A stretch of DNA of 64,000 nt, from positions 868,029 through 932,028 of the forward strand of contig CANMOU010000002.1 in assembly GCA_947499555.1 (NCBI GenBank), given 5' to 3'. Both the position numbers and the translations under genes were made by a program. Numbering within the stretch: position 1 is the first letter of the stretch; the number at the start of each line of letters is the position of its first letter. This DNA is from an uncultured Roseovarius sp. (GTDB lineage: Bacteria; Pseudomonadota; Alphaproteobacteria; Rhodobacterales; Rhodobacteraceae). Under the pieces are notes generated by a model, which saw nothing but the letters and a program-made list of their open reading frames with translations, was not told the origin of the DNA and did not search any database. Below, one piece after another: positions 15,340-24,570 of this stretch.

Positions 15340-16635
15340 TCAGAGCCCCGCATTGGCCAAGGCGGGTGGTTTTGGTCCACCTGTTGCCCAATCGAGCAAC
15401 TCGACGGTGTGCACAATCGGGATCTCCGTGCCGGAGCCGATCTGCATCATGCAGCCAATATTGCCAGCCGCAATGATGTCTGGGTTTTTGGCTTCCAGCG
15501 TTTGCACCTTGCGGCTCTTGAGCTGGCCAGAGATTTCGGGCTGCATCAGGTTATAGGTGCCTGCCGAGCCGCAGCAGAGATGCGAATCCTTGGGTTCCAC
15601 AACCTCAAAACCGGCTTTTTTGAGCAGGGTTTTCGGGTGTGTTTTGATCTGCTGACCGTGCTGTAGCGAACAGGCGGCATGATAGGCGATACGCAAGCCT
15701 TTGTCGGCGCCTTCGGGGATTTCAAGCTGCATCAGCAGTTCCGAGATGTCCATCGCGATACCGGAGACGCGCGCGGCATCCTCGGCAAGGCCTTCATTGC
15801 GGAACATGTGGCCGTAATCCTTGACCGTCGTGCCGCAGCCGGATGTGTTGATGACAATCGCATCGAGACCGTCTCCGTCCATCTCGCGCGCCCAGGCTTT
15901 GATGTTTTTGCCAGCTGTGCCGTGGCTCTCTGCGGTTTTGCCCATATGATGGGTGAGCGCGCCACAGCACCCTGCACCTTCGGCTATCACGACTTCGCAC
16001 CCCAATCGGGTCAGAAGGCGGATCGTGGCATCGTTGATATCTGTATTGAGCGCCTTTTGCGCGCAGCCGGTCATGAGCGCCACGCGTTTGATCTTTTGCG
16101 CCTTGGCCGGGAAAGTCTGCGGGTCATCATTGCGGCTGACGGGTGGGATGTTTTTGGGGGCCATCGCCAGCATGGCGCGAATGCGTGCGTCGGGGATCAG
16201 GCGGGCGAAGGGTTTGGCCATCTTCGCGCCCAGCATCGCCACGCGAAAGCGCATCGGATAAGGCAGAATGCGTGCCAGCGTCCAGCGCAGCAGGCGTTCA
16301 AAGAGTGGGCGGTCATAGCGTTCTTCGATATATTCCCGCGCGTGATCCACCAGGTGCATATAATGCACGCCCGAGGGGCAGGTGGTCATGCAGGCCAGGC
16401 AACTGAGGCAGCGGTCGATATGTTTGACCGTTTTGGGATCAGGATCACGGTCATTCTCCAGCATATCCTTTATGAGGTATATGCGGCCGCGGGGGCTGTC
16501 GAGCTCATCGCCCAGCACTTGGTAGGTGGGGCAGGTGGCGGTACAAAAGCCACAATGCACACAGGTGCGCAGGATTTCGTTCGAGCGCTGGATTGCGGGA
16601 TCTTTGAGCCGTTCAGGGGCGAATTCGGTTTTCAT
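15340..16635 (-). CDS. glcF: Glycolate oxidase iron-sulfur subunit GlcF
   Basis: A 431-residue protein with two [4Fe-4S] ferredoxin motifs, C25/C28/C31/C35 and C76/C79/C82/C86, then two CCG domains (GCCGALTHH around residue 220 and LCCGSAGTYNL near 355), the architecture of GlcF and related heterodisulfide-reductase-like subunits. It passes electrons from the flavin subunits GlcD/GlcE to the respiratory chain during oxidation of glycolate to glyoxylate. It is the last gene of glcDEF, 24 bases after glcE. Length and motifs are normal for the family. Confidence 0.93.
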   Translation of the reverse strand: MKTEFAPERLKDPAIQRSNEILRTCVHCGFCTATCPTYQVLGDELDSPRGRIYLIKDMLENDRDPDPKTVKHIDRCLSCLACMTTCPSGVHYMHLVDHAREYIEERYDRPLFERLLRWTLARILPYPMRFRVAMLGAKMAKPFARLIPDARIRAMLAMAPKNIPPVSRNDDPQTFPAKAQKIKRVALMTGCAQKALNTDINDATIRLLTRLGCEVVIAEGAGCCGALTHHMGKTAESHGTAGKNIKAWAREMDGDGLDAIVINTSGCGTTVKDYGHMFRNEGLAEDAARVSGIAMDISELLMQLEIPEGADKGLRIAYHAACSLQHGQQIKTHPKTLLKKAGFEVVEPKDSHLCCGSAGTYNLMQPEISGQLKSRKVQTLEAKNPDIIAAGNIGCMMQIGSGTEIPIVHTVELLDWATGGPKPPALANAGL

Positions 16636-16659
16636 ATCAGCTGTGTCTTTCCCAAAAGA

Positions 16660-17802
16660 TCAGGCCGCCTGGCCCATGAGGCCCGGGTTGAGGATGCCGC
16701 GCGGGTCAAAGCGCGCGCGCAGACCGTCCTGCAGGGTGGCAATGGCGGGGGCGAGAGGCTGGAAGACCCCGGCGGCACGGTTGCCGCGGATCAGTGTGGC
16801 ATGTCCGCCCTTGGCATCGACAGCAGCGCGAATTCGTGCGCCTTGGGTGTCTTGCGGAACCTGTAGCCAGACAAGGCCGCCGCCCCAATCATAAATCGCA
16901 TCAGCCCCGTCGATTTGTGCGACAATGCCGGGCGCGTCCGAGGGTTTGACGGACAGTCGCCAGACGTCTGTTTGCACCGCGTGAAACGGTTCGACGTTCT
17001 GAATGTAACGCCAGCCCGCCCGCGTCTTTTCAGGGTCTGTTTCGGTTCGGCCGGTGCCGAATTTGCCGAGCAGTTTCTGCAGTTCTCCCAAGCGGTAAGC
17101 GACTGATTTTTCCGTACCCTCGACACGGATCATTGTGACAGGGTCGCCATCCATACCGGAGGGCAAATGCGCGGCGCCTGTCACCTCGAAAGGAGAGCCA
17201 AGCGCGCGGGAGAGCGCTGCGACGGCATCCCGATCAGTCAGCCCATCAAATAGAAGAACGCCAGTGGTGTGCGTGTCGGGGAGAACCTTAAAGGACACCT
17301 CTGTCAGCACTCCCAGCGTGCCATAGCTGCCCGCCATCAGCTTGACGACGTCATAGCCGGTGACGTTCTTCATCACGCGCCCGCCATTGCGGGTGATCTG
17401 GCCCTGGCCGTCGACAAATCGCACGCCCAGAAGGAAATCGCGTGCGGCACCACATTGGATGCGGCGGGGCCCGGAGATATTGCCCGCAAAGACGCCGCCT
17501 ATGGTTGGCTCGCCCTTGGTGCCCAGAAGACCACGATGATCCATCGGCTCGAAGGCGAGGCGCTGGTTTTCCTTGGCAAGCGTTTTTTCAATCTCGGCCA
17601 CCGTTGTTCCGGCTTTGGCAACCATTGTCAGCGCGCCGGGCTCGTAGAGCTCGATGCCTTTGATCTTGGCAGTGGTCAGCGGCTGTCCGTTGACCGGCAC
17701 GCCGATCGGGCGCGTGCCACCGCCCATGACTCGCAGGGGCTCGGTGGTGCTCGCAACCAGCTCGGCCAGCTCGGCCTCTGTTTTTGGGGCAAGTGGGGTC
17801 AT
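16660..17802 (-). CDS. glcE: Glycolate oxidase FAD-binding subunit GlcE
   Basis: A 380-residue protein with a PCMH-type FAD domain: MGGGTRPIGVP near residues 26-36, AGTTVAEIEKTLAKENQRLAF (about 63-84), GGVFAGNISGPRR (about 101-113), GGRVMKNVTGYDVVKLMAGSYG (about 140-161) and LTEVSFKVLP. The C-terminus ends DPRGILNPGLM. It starts three bases after the glcD stop. GlcE is the second flavoprotein of the three-subunit glycolate dehydrogenase and is needed for activity with GlcD. Nothing is missing. Confidence 0.92.
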   Translation of the reverse strand: MTPLAPKTEAELAELVASTTEPLRVMGGGTRPIGVPVNGQPLTTAKIKGIELYEPGALTMVAKAGTTVAEIEKTLAKENQRLAFEPMDHRGLLGTKGEPTIGGVFAGNISGPRRIQCGAARDFLLGVRFVDGQGQITRNGGRVMKNVTGYDVVKLMAGSYGTLGVLTEVSFKVLPDTHTTGVLLFDGLTDRDAVAALSRALGSPFEVTGAAHLPSGMDGDPVTMIRVEGTEKSVAYRLGELQKLLGKFGTGRTETDPEKTRAGWRYIQNVEPFHAVQTDVWRLSVKPSDAPGIVAQIDGADAIYDWGGGLVWLQVPQDTQGARIRAAVDAKGGHATLIRGNRAAGVFQPLAPAIATLQDGLRARFDPRGILNPGLMGQAA

Positions 17803-17805
17803 GGG

Positions 17806-19245
17806 TTACTCGGCAGCTATGCGGCGCGCGTCGGAGGACGCCAGCGGAAAGACTTTGGCGGGGTTCAAGAGCCATTTGGGATCAAACACGTCTTTGACGG
17901 CCATCTGGATTTCAAGGTCTGCCGGATCGTATTGATGCAGCATCAGATCGCGTTTCTCGATACCGACGCCATGCTCTCCGGTGAGACAGCCATCCACCTC
18001 GACACAGAGCTTGAGGATTTCCGCTCCAAAGGCCTCGCAGGTTTCCAGATCGCCGGGCTTATTGGCGTCAAACAGGATGAGCGGGTGCATATTGCCGTCG
18101 CCTGCGTGGAAGACGTTGGCGACATCGAGGCCGAATTCCTTGGACATTTCGCCGATGCGTTTGAGGACATGGGGCAGTTGGCTCACCGGGATGGTGCCAT
18201 CGAGGCACATGTAATCGTTGATCTTGCCCATGGCCCCAAAAGCGGATTTGCGACCGAGCCAGATTTTCGCACTTTCCTCTGCTGAGGAGCTTTCGCGCAG
18301 GGCCACGGGGTTGTGGCTGCGGGCGATCGTCATGATCGTCTCAAGCTGTTCGTCGATTTCGGCATCCGAGCCTTCGACCTCAACAATCAGGAGCGCCTCG
18401 CAATCCGGGTATCCCGCTTGTGCAAAGTCTTCGGTTGCGCGGATGCAGGGGCGGTCCATGTACTCGATGGCCACAGGCAGAACGCCCGCCTTGATGATGT
18501 CCGAGACGCATTGACCGGCGACCTCGTTCGAATCAAAGCCCATCAGCACGGGTCGCGCGCCTTCGGGTTTGTGCAGGATGCGCAGGGTGGCCTCTGTCAC
18601 GACACCAAGCTGGCCTTCGGAGCCGCAGATAAGCCCCAAGAGGTCATAGCCTTCGGCATCAAGATGGGCGCCACCGATATCCATGACTGTGCCATCCATG
18701 GTCACCATCTTCACACCCATCAGGTTGTTGGTGGTCACGCCGTATTTCAGGCAATGCGCGCCGCCTGAATTCATCGCGATGTTGCCTGCAATGGCGCAGG
18801 CCAGCTGTGATGACGGATCAGGGGCGTAGAAAAACCCGTCTTCTTCTACCGCGCCGGTGACCGAGAGGTTTGTGCGCCCGGTCTGTACGCGGATGAAACG
18901 GTTGTCGTAGTCGGTTTCCAAGACATCGTTGAGCTTGGCCACGCCAAGAATCACGCTGTCTTCGGTTGGTAGGGCCCCACCGGCAAGAGATGTGCCCGAC
19001 CCGCGCGGGACGACCGGGACATTCATGTCGTGGCAAATGCGAAGGGCGGCGGCAACTTCTTCGGTGCTGGCGGGCAGGACAACCGCCAAAGGCGGGCATT
19101 TGTAGGCGGTTAGCCCGTCGCACTCATAGGCGCGCGTCTCGGACGGATCATGGATCACGGCATCTTCCGGCAGGACCTGCTGCAGACGATCAATCAGTTC
19201 GGCTTTGCGCGACAGGACCTTTGGGTCCGGGTTTGGCATTTCCAT
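17806..19245 (-). CDS. glcD: Glycolate oxidase catalytic subunit GlcD (FAD-linked)
   Basis: A 479-residue FAD-linked oxidase of the GlcD / D-lactate dehydrogenase family. FAD-binding motifs VPRGSGTSLAGGALP (about 79-93) and IAGNIAMNSGGAHCLKYG (about 134-151) are followed by the C-terminal FAD-oxidase domain with VFHAGDGNMHPLILFD and GEHGVGIEKRDLM, the family signature that includes substrate-binding and catalytic His residues. It oxidises glycolate to glyoxylate, allowing use of phytoplankton-derived glycolate. ATG 19245 follows AAGGAG at a normal distance. A palindrome upstream (19260-19284) is a good operator candidate. Confidence 0.93.
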   Translation of the reverse strand: MEMPNPDPKVLSRKAELIDRLQQVLPEDAVIHDPSETRAYECDGLTAYKCPPLAVVLPASTEEVAAALRICHDMNVPVVPRGSGTSLAGGALPTEDSVILGVAKLNDVLETDYDNRFIRVQTGRTNLSVTGAVEEDGFFYAPDPSSQLACAIAGNIAMNSGGAHCLKYGVTTNNLMGVKMVTMDGTVMDIGGAHLDAEGYDLLGLICGSEGQLGVVTEATLRILHKPEGARPVLMGFDSNEVAGQCVSDIIKAGVLPVAIEYMDRPCIRATEDFAQAGYPDCEALLIVEVEGSDAEIDEQLETIMTIARSHNPVALRESSSAEESAKIWLGRKSAFGAMGKINDYMCLDGTIPVSQLPHVLKRIGEMSKEFGLDVANVFHAGDGNMHPLILFDANKPGDLETCEAFGAEILKLCVEVDGCLTGEHGVGIEKRDLMLHQYDPADLEIQMAVKDVFDPKWLLNPAKVFPLASSDARRIAAE

Positions 19246-19259
19246 AACAAGACTCCTTG

Positions 19260-19284
19260 AATTGGTAAAATAATATAACCAATT
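19260..19284 (-). promoter_or_regulatory. Palindromic operator and promoter region of glcDEF
   Basis: AATTGGT (19260-19266) and ACCAATT (19278-19284) form a perfect 7-bp inverted repeat with an 11-base spacer, 15 bases upstream of the glcD start. On the minus strand TTGCCT followed after 16 bases by TATTAT could be the promoter, placing the -10 element inside the palindrome. TTGGT/ACCAA half-sites are typical of FadR-subfamily GntR regulators such as GlcC, LldR and PdhR. No such regulator gene lies beside glcD. Confidence 0.55.
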
Positions 19285-19390
19285 TTGAAATAGGCAAGAA
19301 AAATCCCATTTCTGCTCTGTAACGCATTGGTCATCGGGCGAGATAAGGACGTGACTACAGTTCGGAACTAACTACAGTATAGTGTGTCTT

Positions 19391-19750
19391 ATGAGAAAAC
19401 GACTGTCTGCACTTCTGTTTCTTTTTGGCCTGGGACCTGCCTTCGCGCATGAGCCGGTTATCAAGGACGTGATGGTTGCCAAGGTTGGCATGGTCTGGAA
19501 TTTCAAAGTGACGGTGGAGCATCCCGACACGGGGTGGGATCATTATGCCGATGGCTGGGAAATTCTGGACAAAAATGGCAAACAAATCGGCTATCGCAAG
19601 CTTCTTCATCCGCATGTGGAAGAACAACCTTTCACACGGTCCCTGACGGGTGTGGTGATCCCGGATGGAACGCGAGAGGTTTTTGTGCGCGCCAAATGCT
19701 CGGTTGATGGGTGGTCGAGCGAGAAGGTTCGGGTTGAGCTTTCGCCCTAA
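19391..19750 (+). CDS. Small secreted protein, unknown function
   Basis: A 119-residue protein with a Sec signal peptide (RKRLSALLFLFGLGPAFAHE, cut probably after AFA). The mature part of about 100 residues looks like one beta-rich domain: VMVAKVGMVWNFKVTVEHPDTGWDHYADGW, then ILDKNGKQIGYRKLLHPHVEEQPFTRSL. ATG 19391 is chosen over an in-frame GTG at 19382 because it puts the charged residues directly before the hydrophobic core. It converges on the amidotransferase-like gene. I recall similar proteins in other Rhodobacterales but know of no function. It is not a lipoprotein. Confidence 0.7.
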   Translation: MRKRLSALLFLFGLGPAFAHEPVIKDVMVAKVGMVWNFKVTVEHPDTGWDHYADGWEILDKNGKQIGYRKLLHPHVEEQPFTRSLTGVVIPDGTREVFVRAKCSVDGWSSEKVRVELSP

Positions 19751-19756
19751 AGGGGC

Positions 19757-21805
19757 TTAGCGTCGGCCTTCGCGCAGCCAGGCCCCGACAATAAAGACAG
19801 ACATAAGCAGCAAGACAAGCCAGGGTGGCAGCAGGTCGGTCTGGCGCACCGAGCGTGTCTCATAGGCGCCGCGCGGTGTGATGCCGATCCAGCCGCGCCC
19901 AATGGCCGCGCGCCCCTCTCTGACCGCACGGATGCGCGGCGTGCCATCAGCCAAGGCATAGGTGCCGCCGCCGGTGGCATCGAGCACGGACGCCAGTGTT
20001 TCGGTGTCTGCGATCGTGTTGACGAATTCGACCGGTGCGGCAGGGCCCAGGCCTATGACCGCTGTATGCTCTTGATTTTCCAGACGGTAGAGTCCGATAT
20101 CGGGACCGTCGTAGAGCGCTTCGAAACGGCCGGGCGAAACTTCTTCCAGGGACATTTCGATCTGCTCGCCGCTTGGTGTGGTGATTGTCACGGGTCCAAC
20201 CGTGTCTTCCAGTGACCGGCGGATGATGCGCATTTGCTGCCCGGTGGCCTCGGCCCAGAGCGCCTCTTCCTCAAGCTCTGGTTCTTTCATCATCCAATGG
20301 GCGAGCCGCCGCAGCAATTCCAATTGCGGGCCGCCGCCTTCATAGCCACGATTCCAAAGCCATGCGTGGTCAGAGGCCAGCAAGGCGACTCGGCCTTCAC
20401 CAACCCGGTCAAGCACCAGCAATGGGCGGTCATCGACGCCGGTCATCACCGTGTCTCCCGAGGCTTGTTCGACTTCAATCTGGCGTAGCCATCTGCCCCA
20501 TTCAGCGCCAAATTCCTGTTCGAGACCGGATGTGACCGGATGGCGTTGGCCGAGATCCGTGATGGCCGGGCGATAGCGTTCTTCAAGAACACGCGCCGTG
20601 GGGCGCGCCGGAAGGATTGCTTCGAGCGGTGTGCGATAGAGACTGTCGGCAGAGGCAAAATCAGGACCAGCCGCAATGAGAACAGCGCCACCGTTTTCAA
20701 CGTAGCTGCGGACGTTTTCCAGATAGACCGCGGGCAAAATACCACGGCGTTTGTAGCGGTCAAAAATGATCAGGTCGAAATCCTCGATCTTTTCGAGGAA
20801 GAGCTGCCGTGTCGGGAACGCGATCAGCGACAGCTCTCGTACCGGCACACCATCCTGTTTCTCTGGCGGGCGCAGGATGGTGAAATGCACAAGATCCACG
20901 GAGCTGTCGGATTTCAGGAGGTTGCGCCATGTCCGCCCTCCGGCATGCGGCTCGCCGGAGACCAGCAAAACCGACAAACGGTCGCGCACACCGTTTATCT
21001 GAACCAGAACGGTGTTGTTGCGGTCGGTCAGTTCGCCGTCGACCGTTGGTGTCGAAAACTGCAGGACATTGCGGCCACCATGGGGCAGGCGGACAGGCAG
21101 GGTCACATCCTCGTTCAGGGGGATCTGAAAGCGCTGTGGCGGGTCACCGTCGATAGAGATGTCGACCGATACGCTTGTGGTATCCGCCGGAGCCGCGCCG
21201 AGATCGGATACCCGCAAGGTCATTGAGATGTCTTCACCAAGAATGCCAAAAGCAGGCGCATTGTTAACTTCGATCTTGCGGTCCCAGTCGTTTTCCGTGC
21301 CGGTGTGAAGCAGGTGCAGCGGGGCGGGCATGTCGGGCGTGCGTTCAAGATCATGCAGACGACCGTCTGATATGAGGATGCCTCCGGCGATGCGGCCTCG
21401 CGGCTCTTCGGCCAGGGCCTCGGACAAGGCTGTCATCAGCCGCGTGCCTGTGTTATCGATGCCGTCCTTCAGGGTCACGCGGCGCAGCTCGGTGTTGGGC
21501 CGGGCTTCAATCGCGGCGGCAAGAGCGTCTGCGGCATCTGATGTGGTCGTGCTCCGCTCTGCCAAAGTCTGGCTTGCAGTTTCATCCTCGACCATCACGA
21601 CGATGTCGCTTAGGGGTTCACGTTCTTCAAGCTGGTAGACCGGGCCAAGCAGGGCGCCAATCATCACAAGCCCGCCAAGCGCGCGCAGAGCCCAACCAGA
21701 CAGGCCGCGCCAATAGGCCGTCAGGATACCGAGGGTCAACAGAACGCCCAGCGCGGCAATCAGCCAGATATTCAGCAAGGGATCAAAGAGGATGCTACCG
21801 ATCAT
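19757..21805 (-). CDS. Membrane protein with glutamine-amidotransferase-like domain
   Basis: A 682-residue protein with two N-terminal membrane helices (residues about 8-30 and 37-58) and one at the C-terminus (PPWLVLLLMSVFIVGAWL, about 660-677), leaving a large periplasmic part. That part holds a vWA-like segment (IVVMVEDETASQTLAERS), a beta-sandwich, and a class-I-amidotransferase-like fold (LSVLLVSGEPHAGGRTWRN, VENGGAVLIAAGPDFAS, VALLASDHAWLWNRGYEGGG). The catalytic Cys of true amidotransferases is not apparent at the expected place, so it is probably non-enzymatic. It is the last gene of a four-gene operon with MoxR, DUF58 and DUF4159 proteins, overlapping the gene before it by four bases. 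Confidence 0.72.
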   Translation of the reverse strand: MIGSILFDPLLNIWLIAALGVLLTLGILTAYWRGLSGWALRALGGLVMIGALLGPVYQLEEREPLSDIVVMVEDETASQTLAERSTTTSDAADALAAAIEARPNTELRRVTLKDGIDNTGTRLMTALSEALAEEPRGRIAGGILISDGRLHDLERTPDMPAPLHLLHTGTENDWDRKIEVNNAPAFGILGEDISMTLRVSDLGAAPADTTSVSVDISIDGDPPQRFQIPLNEDVTLPVRLPHGGRNVLQFSTPTVDGELTDRNNTVLVQINGVRDRLSVLLVSGEPHAGGRTWRNLLKSDSSVDLVHFTILRPPEKQDGVPVRELSLIAFPTRQLFLEKIEDFDLIIFDRYKRRGILPAVYLENVRSYVENGGAVLIAAGPDFASADSLYRTPLEAILPARPTARVLEERYRPAITDLGQRHPVTSGLEQEFGAEWGRWLRQIEVEQASGDTVMTGVDDRPLLVLDRVGEGRVALLASDHAWLWNRGYEGGGPQLELLRRLAHWMMKEPELEEEALWAEATGQQMRIIRRSLEDTVGPVTITTPSGEQIEMSLEEVSPGRFEALYDGPDIGLYRLENQEHTAVIGLGPAAPVEFVNTIADTETLASVLDATGGGTYALADGTPRIRAVREGRAAIGRGWIGITPRGAYETRSVRQTDLLPPWLVLLLMSVFIVGAWLREGRR

Positions 21806-24570
21806 TGACCCAACCTGTCGAGAAGGGCGGGAACGTGGACCTGATCGGATTTGTAGTTGCCGGTCAGCACGTGCATCACAAGGTTCACGCCGAAGCGAAA
21901 GGCCAGTTCGCGCTGTCGTTCCCCGGCAAAGCCGCGACCGACGGGGAACATCGCATTGCCGTTGGGGTCTGTCGCCCAGGCCGATGCCCAGTCATTGCCG
22001 CCGATCACCACCGGTGTCACGTTGTCATTGAGATTGCGGAACGGCATGCCTTCGACTTGCTCGGCATCGGGAGGGGCGGCTTCTACCCAGACACCACGCC
22101 CGGCATGGCGGCCCGGAAAATCCTGCAGCAGATAGAAGGTTCGGGTCAGAACATGGTCTTGCGGGATGGGCTCTAGCGGAGGCACGTCCAGCGGGGTGGC
22201 GAGGCGCTGCAGCTTCTGACCATTCGGTGAGGCGGCGCCGAAGCTGGCAATATTGGCGTCGCGCGTGTCAAAGAGGATCATTCCGCCGGTGCGGAGATAT
22301 GTGTTGAGCTTGGCATAGGCTTCGGCCGAGGGGATCGGCTGATCAGGTGTGATCGGCCAATAGATGAGCGCAAAGACAGAAAGCTCATCGGTTTCCAGAT
22401 TGATGCCAACCGGGGTATCGGGTTCGACGGAGGTCCGGAAATAGAGCGTTTCGCCAAGCCCGCGCAGGCCAGCTTGCGCTGTGCGGTCAAGTTGCGGATC
22501 ACCGGTCAGGACATGGGCCAGCACAACCTCGGAGGCGGCAAGCATCGTCTTTTCTTCAGACGTCAGGTCGCTTTGGGCCTCGGCGATTTGCGGGGTAAGC
22601 ATCATCGCAAGCAGAATGGCCGTCAGCTTGGCCCCGGCGGAGACCAACCGACCGGAAAGTGCCAGAGAGGCAATGATATCAGCCATCAGGAGCGCCAGCG
22701 CAGCGGCCAGAAGCCAGCCGCCCAGCGGTGTTTCGGGCAGGCGCTCGAGCCCCAGCACGGGTACCGTGGCTGGCCAGGCCATCGGGCGCAGAACCGTGTC
22801 AGAGGCCAGCACGTTTAGTGCCAGCCGGCGATCAGGGCCCTCGTAGATGCCCGGCCGAAAATCAGGGCCGAGGGGGTCTTGCAAAAAGCGCTCTCCATCG
22901 ACGCCCGGCAAGGTGCCCGCATCGACAAGTGTGCCAAAGCCGTTGAGCACACGAATGGGCTGCCATGTGGTGCCTTGAAGCTCGCTCAGATCGGGGAGCG
23001 CAAGAGTTGAGGACACGGCGAGGCGTTCCAGCATCTGCACAAAAAGGCCCGACAGGGGCAGTGTCGACCATTCGGCATTTGCGGTGATATGGAAAAGCAC
23101 CACCTGGCCAGCGCCGATGCGCTTGCGGGTCACAAGAGGTGTGCCATCGGAAAGCTGGGCAATCACACGCTCGGCCAGCGTTGGATCAGGCTGGGCCATG
23201 ACCTGTGCGGCGACCGTCACATCCGGTGATAGCGAGAGGCCAAAGAAGGGGCTGTTTTCGGCAAACGGCGCAAGTTGCTTGGGTTCACCCCAGCTCATCG
23301 CGCCGCCGACAGTGCGCCCCCCGGCGCGCAGACGCACGGGCAAGAGCGCGCTTTCTGTGCTTCGCGAGACATCTGATGCGGCCAGGCGGGGACCGGCAAA
23401 GCGCAAGAGCATGCCGCCTTCGTTTGCCCATTCGAGTAGGGCGTCTTCCTCGGCCTCTGAAAGCGTGGCGACATCGGCAAGAACAACCACATCGGGATTT
23501 GCAGGCAGAATGTCCAGAAGATTGCCTTCCAGAATATCGGCCGTCGGTTCAAGCGCCTGTTCCAGATAGTGGAGCGGCGACAAGAGCTCGAGACCCTCGC
23601 GATCTTCTCGTCCGGCGATCAGAGCCACTTCACGGCGTTTGAGGCTGTCATCGGTAAGTGTCACCGCGCCGGCATGGCTTTGACCGGCAAGCTCAAAACG
23701 GGTGAGGCGGGCACGAAGCTCTGATGGCAGGCTGAGCAGGCCTGTCGCTTCCGTCTCGCCGGTTTCAAACCGCAAAGTGAGATCTGCCAGTACACGAGAG
23801 GCACCTGAAGGGTCGCGCCCATGAGCTTCGACGCGGACCTCGCGCGTGTTTCCGACAACGGCGCGGATGGCTGTCAGGCGTATGTCGCCATCTTCCACCA
23901 GAGCGGGTTTGAGCGCGATGACCGGGACCGGGCTTTCGTAGACGGTCACGGGTCCGCGATCTTCCAAAGCGTCGAGAAGCGTCGTGCGCCCGGATCGGTC
24001 AAGACCATCCGAGAACCAGCGCGTTTCAAAGCGCTCGTCCCCCAACATCTGGGCGGCCTCGGACATTGCGGCAGGGGTCGCAGACCACGCCGAGGGCGCG
24101 AGGCCGGAAAGAAGCCTGCGCCAGGCTTCGGCGGATTGGAAAACCGGGGGCTCTATGTCTGACAGGCGCAGAATGGCCACCGGTCGCGTGTCACGACCGG
24201 CTTCAGCCAACATGGCGTCGAGCAGCTCGGACTTTTCCGGCCAGTCGCGGGCACTGGCCCAGCTTGCATCAAGGACAACAAGAAGCGGGCCCGAACTTGG
24301 GGTTTCCGCGGTCTGACGGGGATTAAGCACCGGGCCGGCCAGCGCAATGATGGTGGCGGCCACGGCCAGCATGCGTAAAAGCAAGAGCCACCAGGGCGTG
24401 CGGTCTGAGACGGTGTCGTCATCCTTAAGGCCCAGCAGCAGTGCCACGCCGGGAAACCGACGGCGGATCGGTGCGGGTGGCACCGCCCGCAGGATGATCC
24501 AGAGAATGGGCAGGACCAGAAGCGCGGCCAAAAGCCAAGGTGTTGTAAATCCAATGGCACCGAGGGTCAT
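21802..24570 (-). CDS. BatA-like N-terminal and DUF4159 domain membrane protein
   Basis: A 922-residue protein. ATG 24570 gives an ATGA overlap with the upstream DUF58 gene and the typical N-terminus (TLGAIGFTTPWLLAALLVLPILW); the frame is open further up but without support. Residues about 8-25 and 60-80 are membrane helices (BatA-type aerotolerance regulator N-terminus), followed by a vWA-like region (LLVVLDASWASARDWPEK) and an amidotransferase-like region (VVVLADVATLSEAEEDALLEWANEGGMLLRF). After further helices near 640-690, the C-terminal 220 residues are a DUF4159 domain (FALIYWPITPDQPIPS, TGGMILFDTRD). The operon context suggests cell-envelope assembly or stress, as for other MoxR/DUF58/vWA loci. 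Confidence 0.8.
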   Translation of the reverse strand: MTLGAIGFTTPWLLAALLVLPILWIILRAVPPAPIRRRFPGVALLLGLKDDDTVSDRTPWWLLLLRMLAVAATIIALAGPVLNPRQTAETPSSGPLLVVLDASWASARDWPEKSELLDAMLAEAGRDTRPVAILRLSDIEPPVFQSAEAWRRLLSGLAPSAWSATPAAMSEAAQMLGDERFETRWFSDGLDRSGRTTLLDALEDRGPVTVYESPVPVIALKPALVEDGDIRLTAIRAVVGNTREVRVEAHGRDPSGASRVLADLTLRFETGETEATGLLSLPSELRARLTRFELAGQSHAGAVTLTDDSLKRREVALIAGREDREGLELLSPLHYLEQALEPTADILEGNLLDILPANPDVVVLADVATLSEAEEDALLEWANEGGMLLRFAGPRLAASDVSRSTESALLPVRLRAGGRTVGGAMSWGEPKQLAPFAENSPFFGLSLSPDVTVAAQVMAQPDPTLAERVIAQLSDGTPLVTRKRIGAGQVVLFHITANAEWSTLPLSGLFVQMLERLAVSSTLALPDLSELQGTTWQPIRVLNGFGTLVDAGTLPGVDGERFLQDPLGPDFRPGIYEGPDRRLALNVLASDTVLRPMAWPATVPVLGLERLPETPLGGWLLAAALALLMADIIASLALSGRLVSAGAKLTAILLAMMLTPQIAEAQSDLTSEEKTMLAASEVVLAHVLTGDPQLDRTAQAGLRGLGETLYFRTSVEPDTPVGINLETDELSVFALIYWPITPDQPIPSAEAYAKLNTYLRTGGMILFDTRDANIASFGAASPNGQKLQRLATPLDVPPLEPIPQDHVLTRTFYLLQDFPGRHAGRGVWVEAAPPDAEQVEGMPFRNLNDNVTPVVIGGNDWASAWATDPNGNAMFPVGRGFAGERQRELAFRFGVNLVMHVLTGNYKSDQVHVPALLDRLGQ

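Noticed and set aside
15679-16866. A 395-codon open frame on the plus strand
   Set aside because: It is antisense to glcF and the end of glcE, both with clear catalytic motifs; the plus-strand translation has no recognisable domain.
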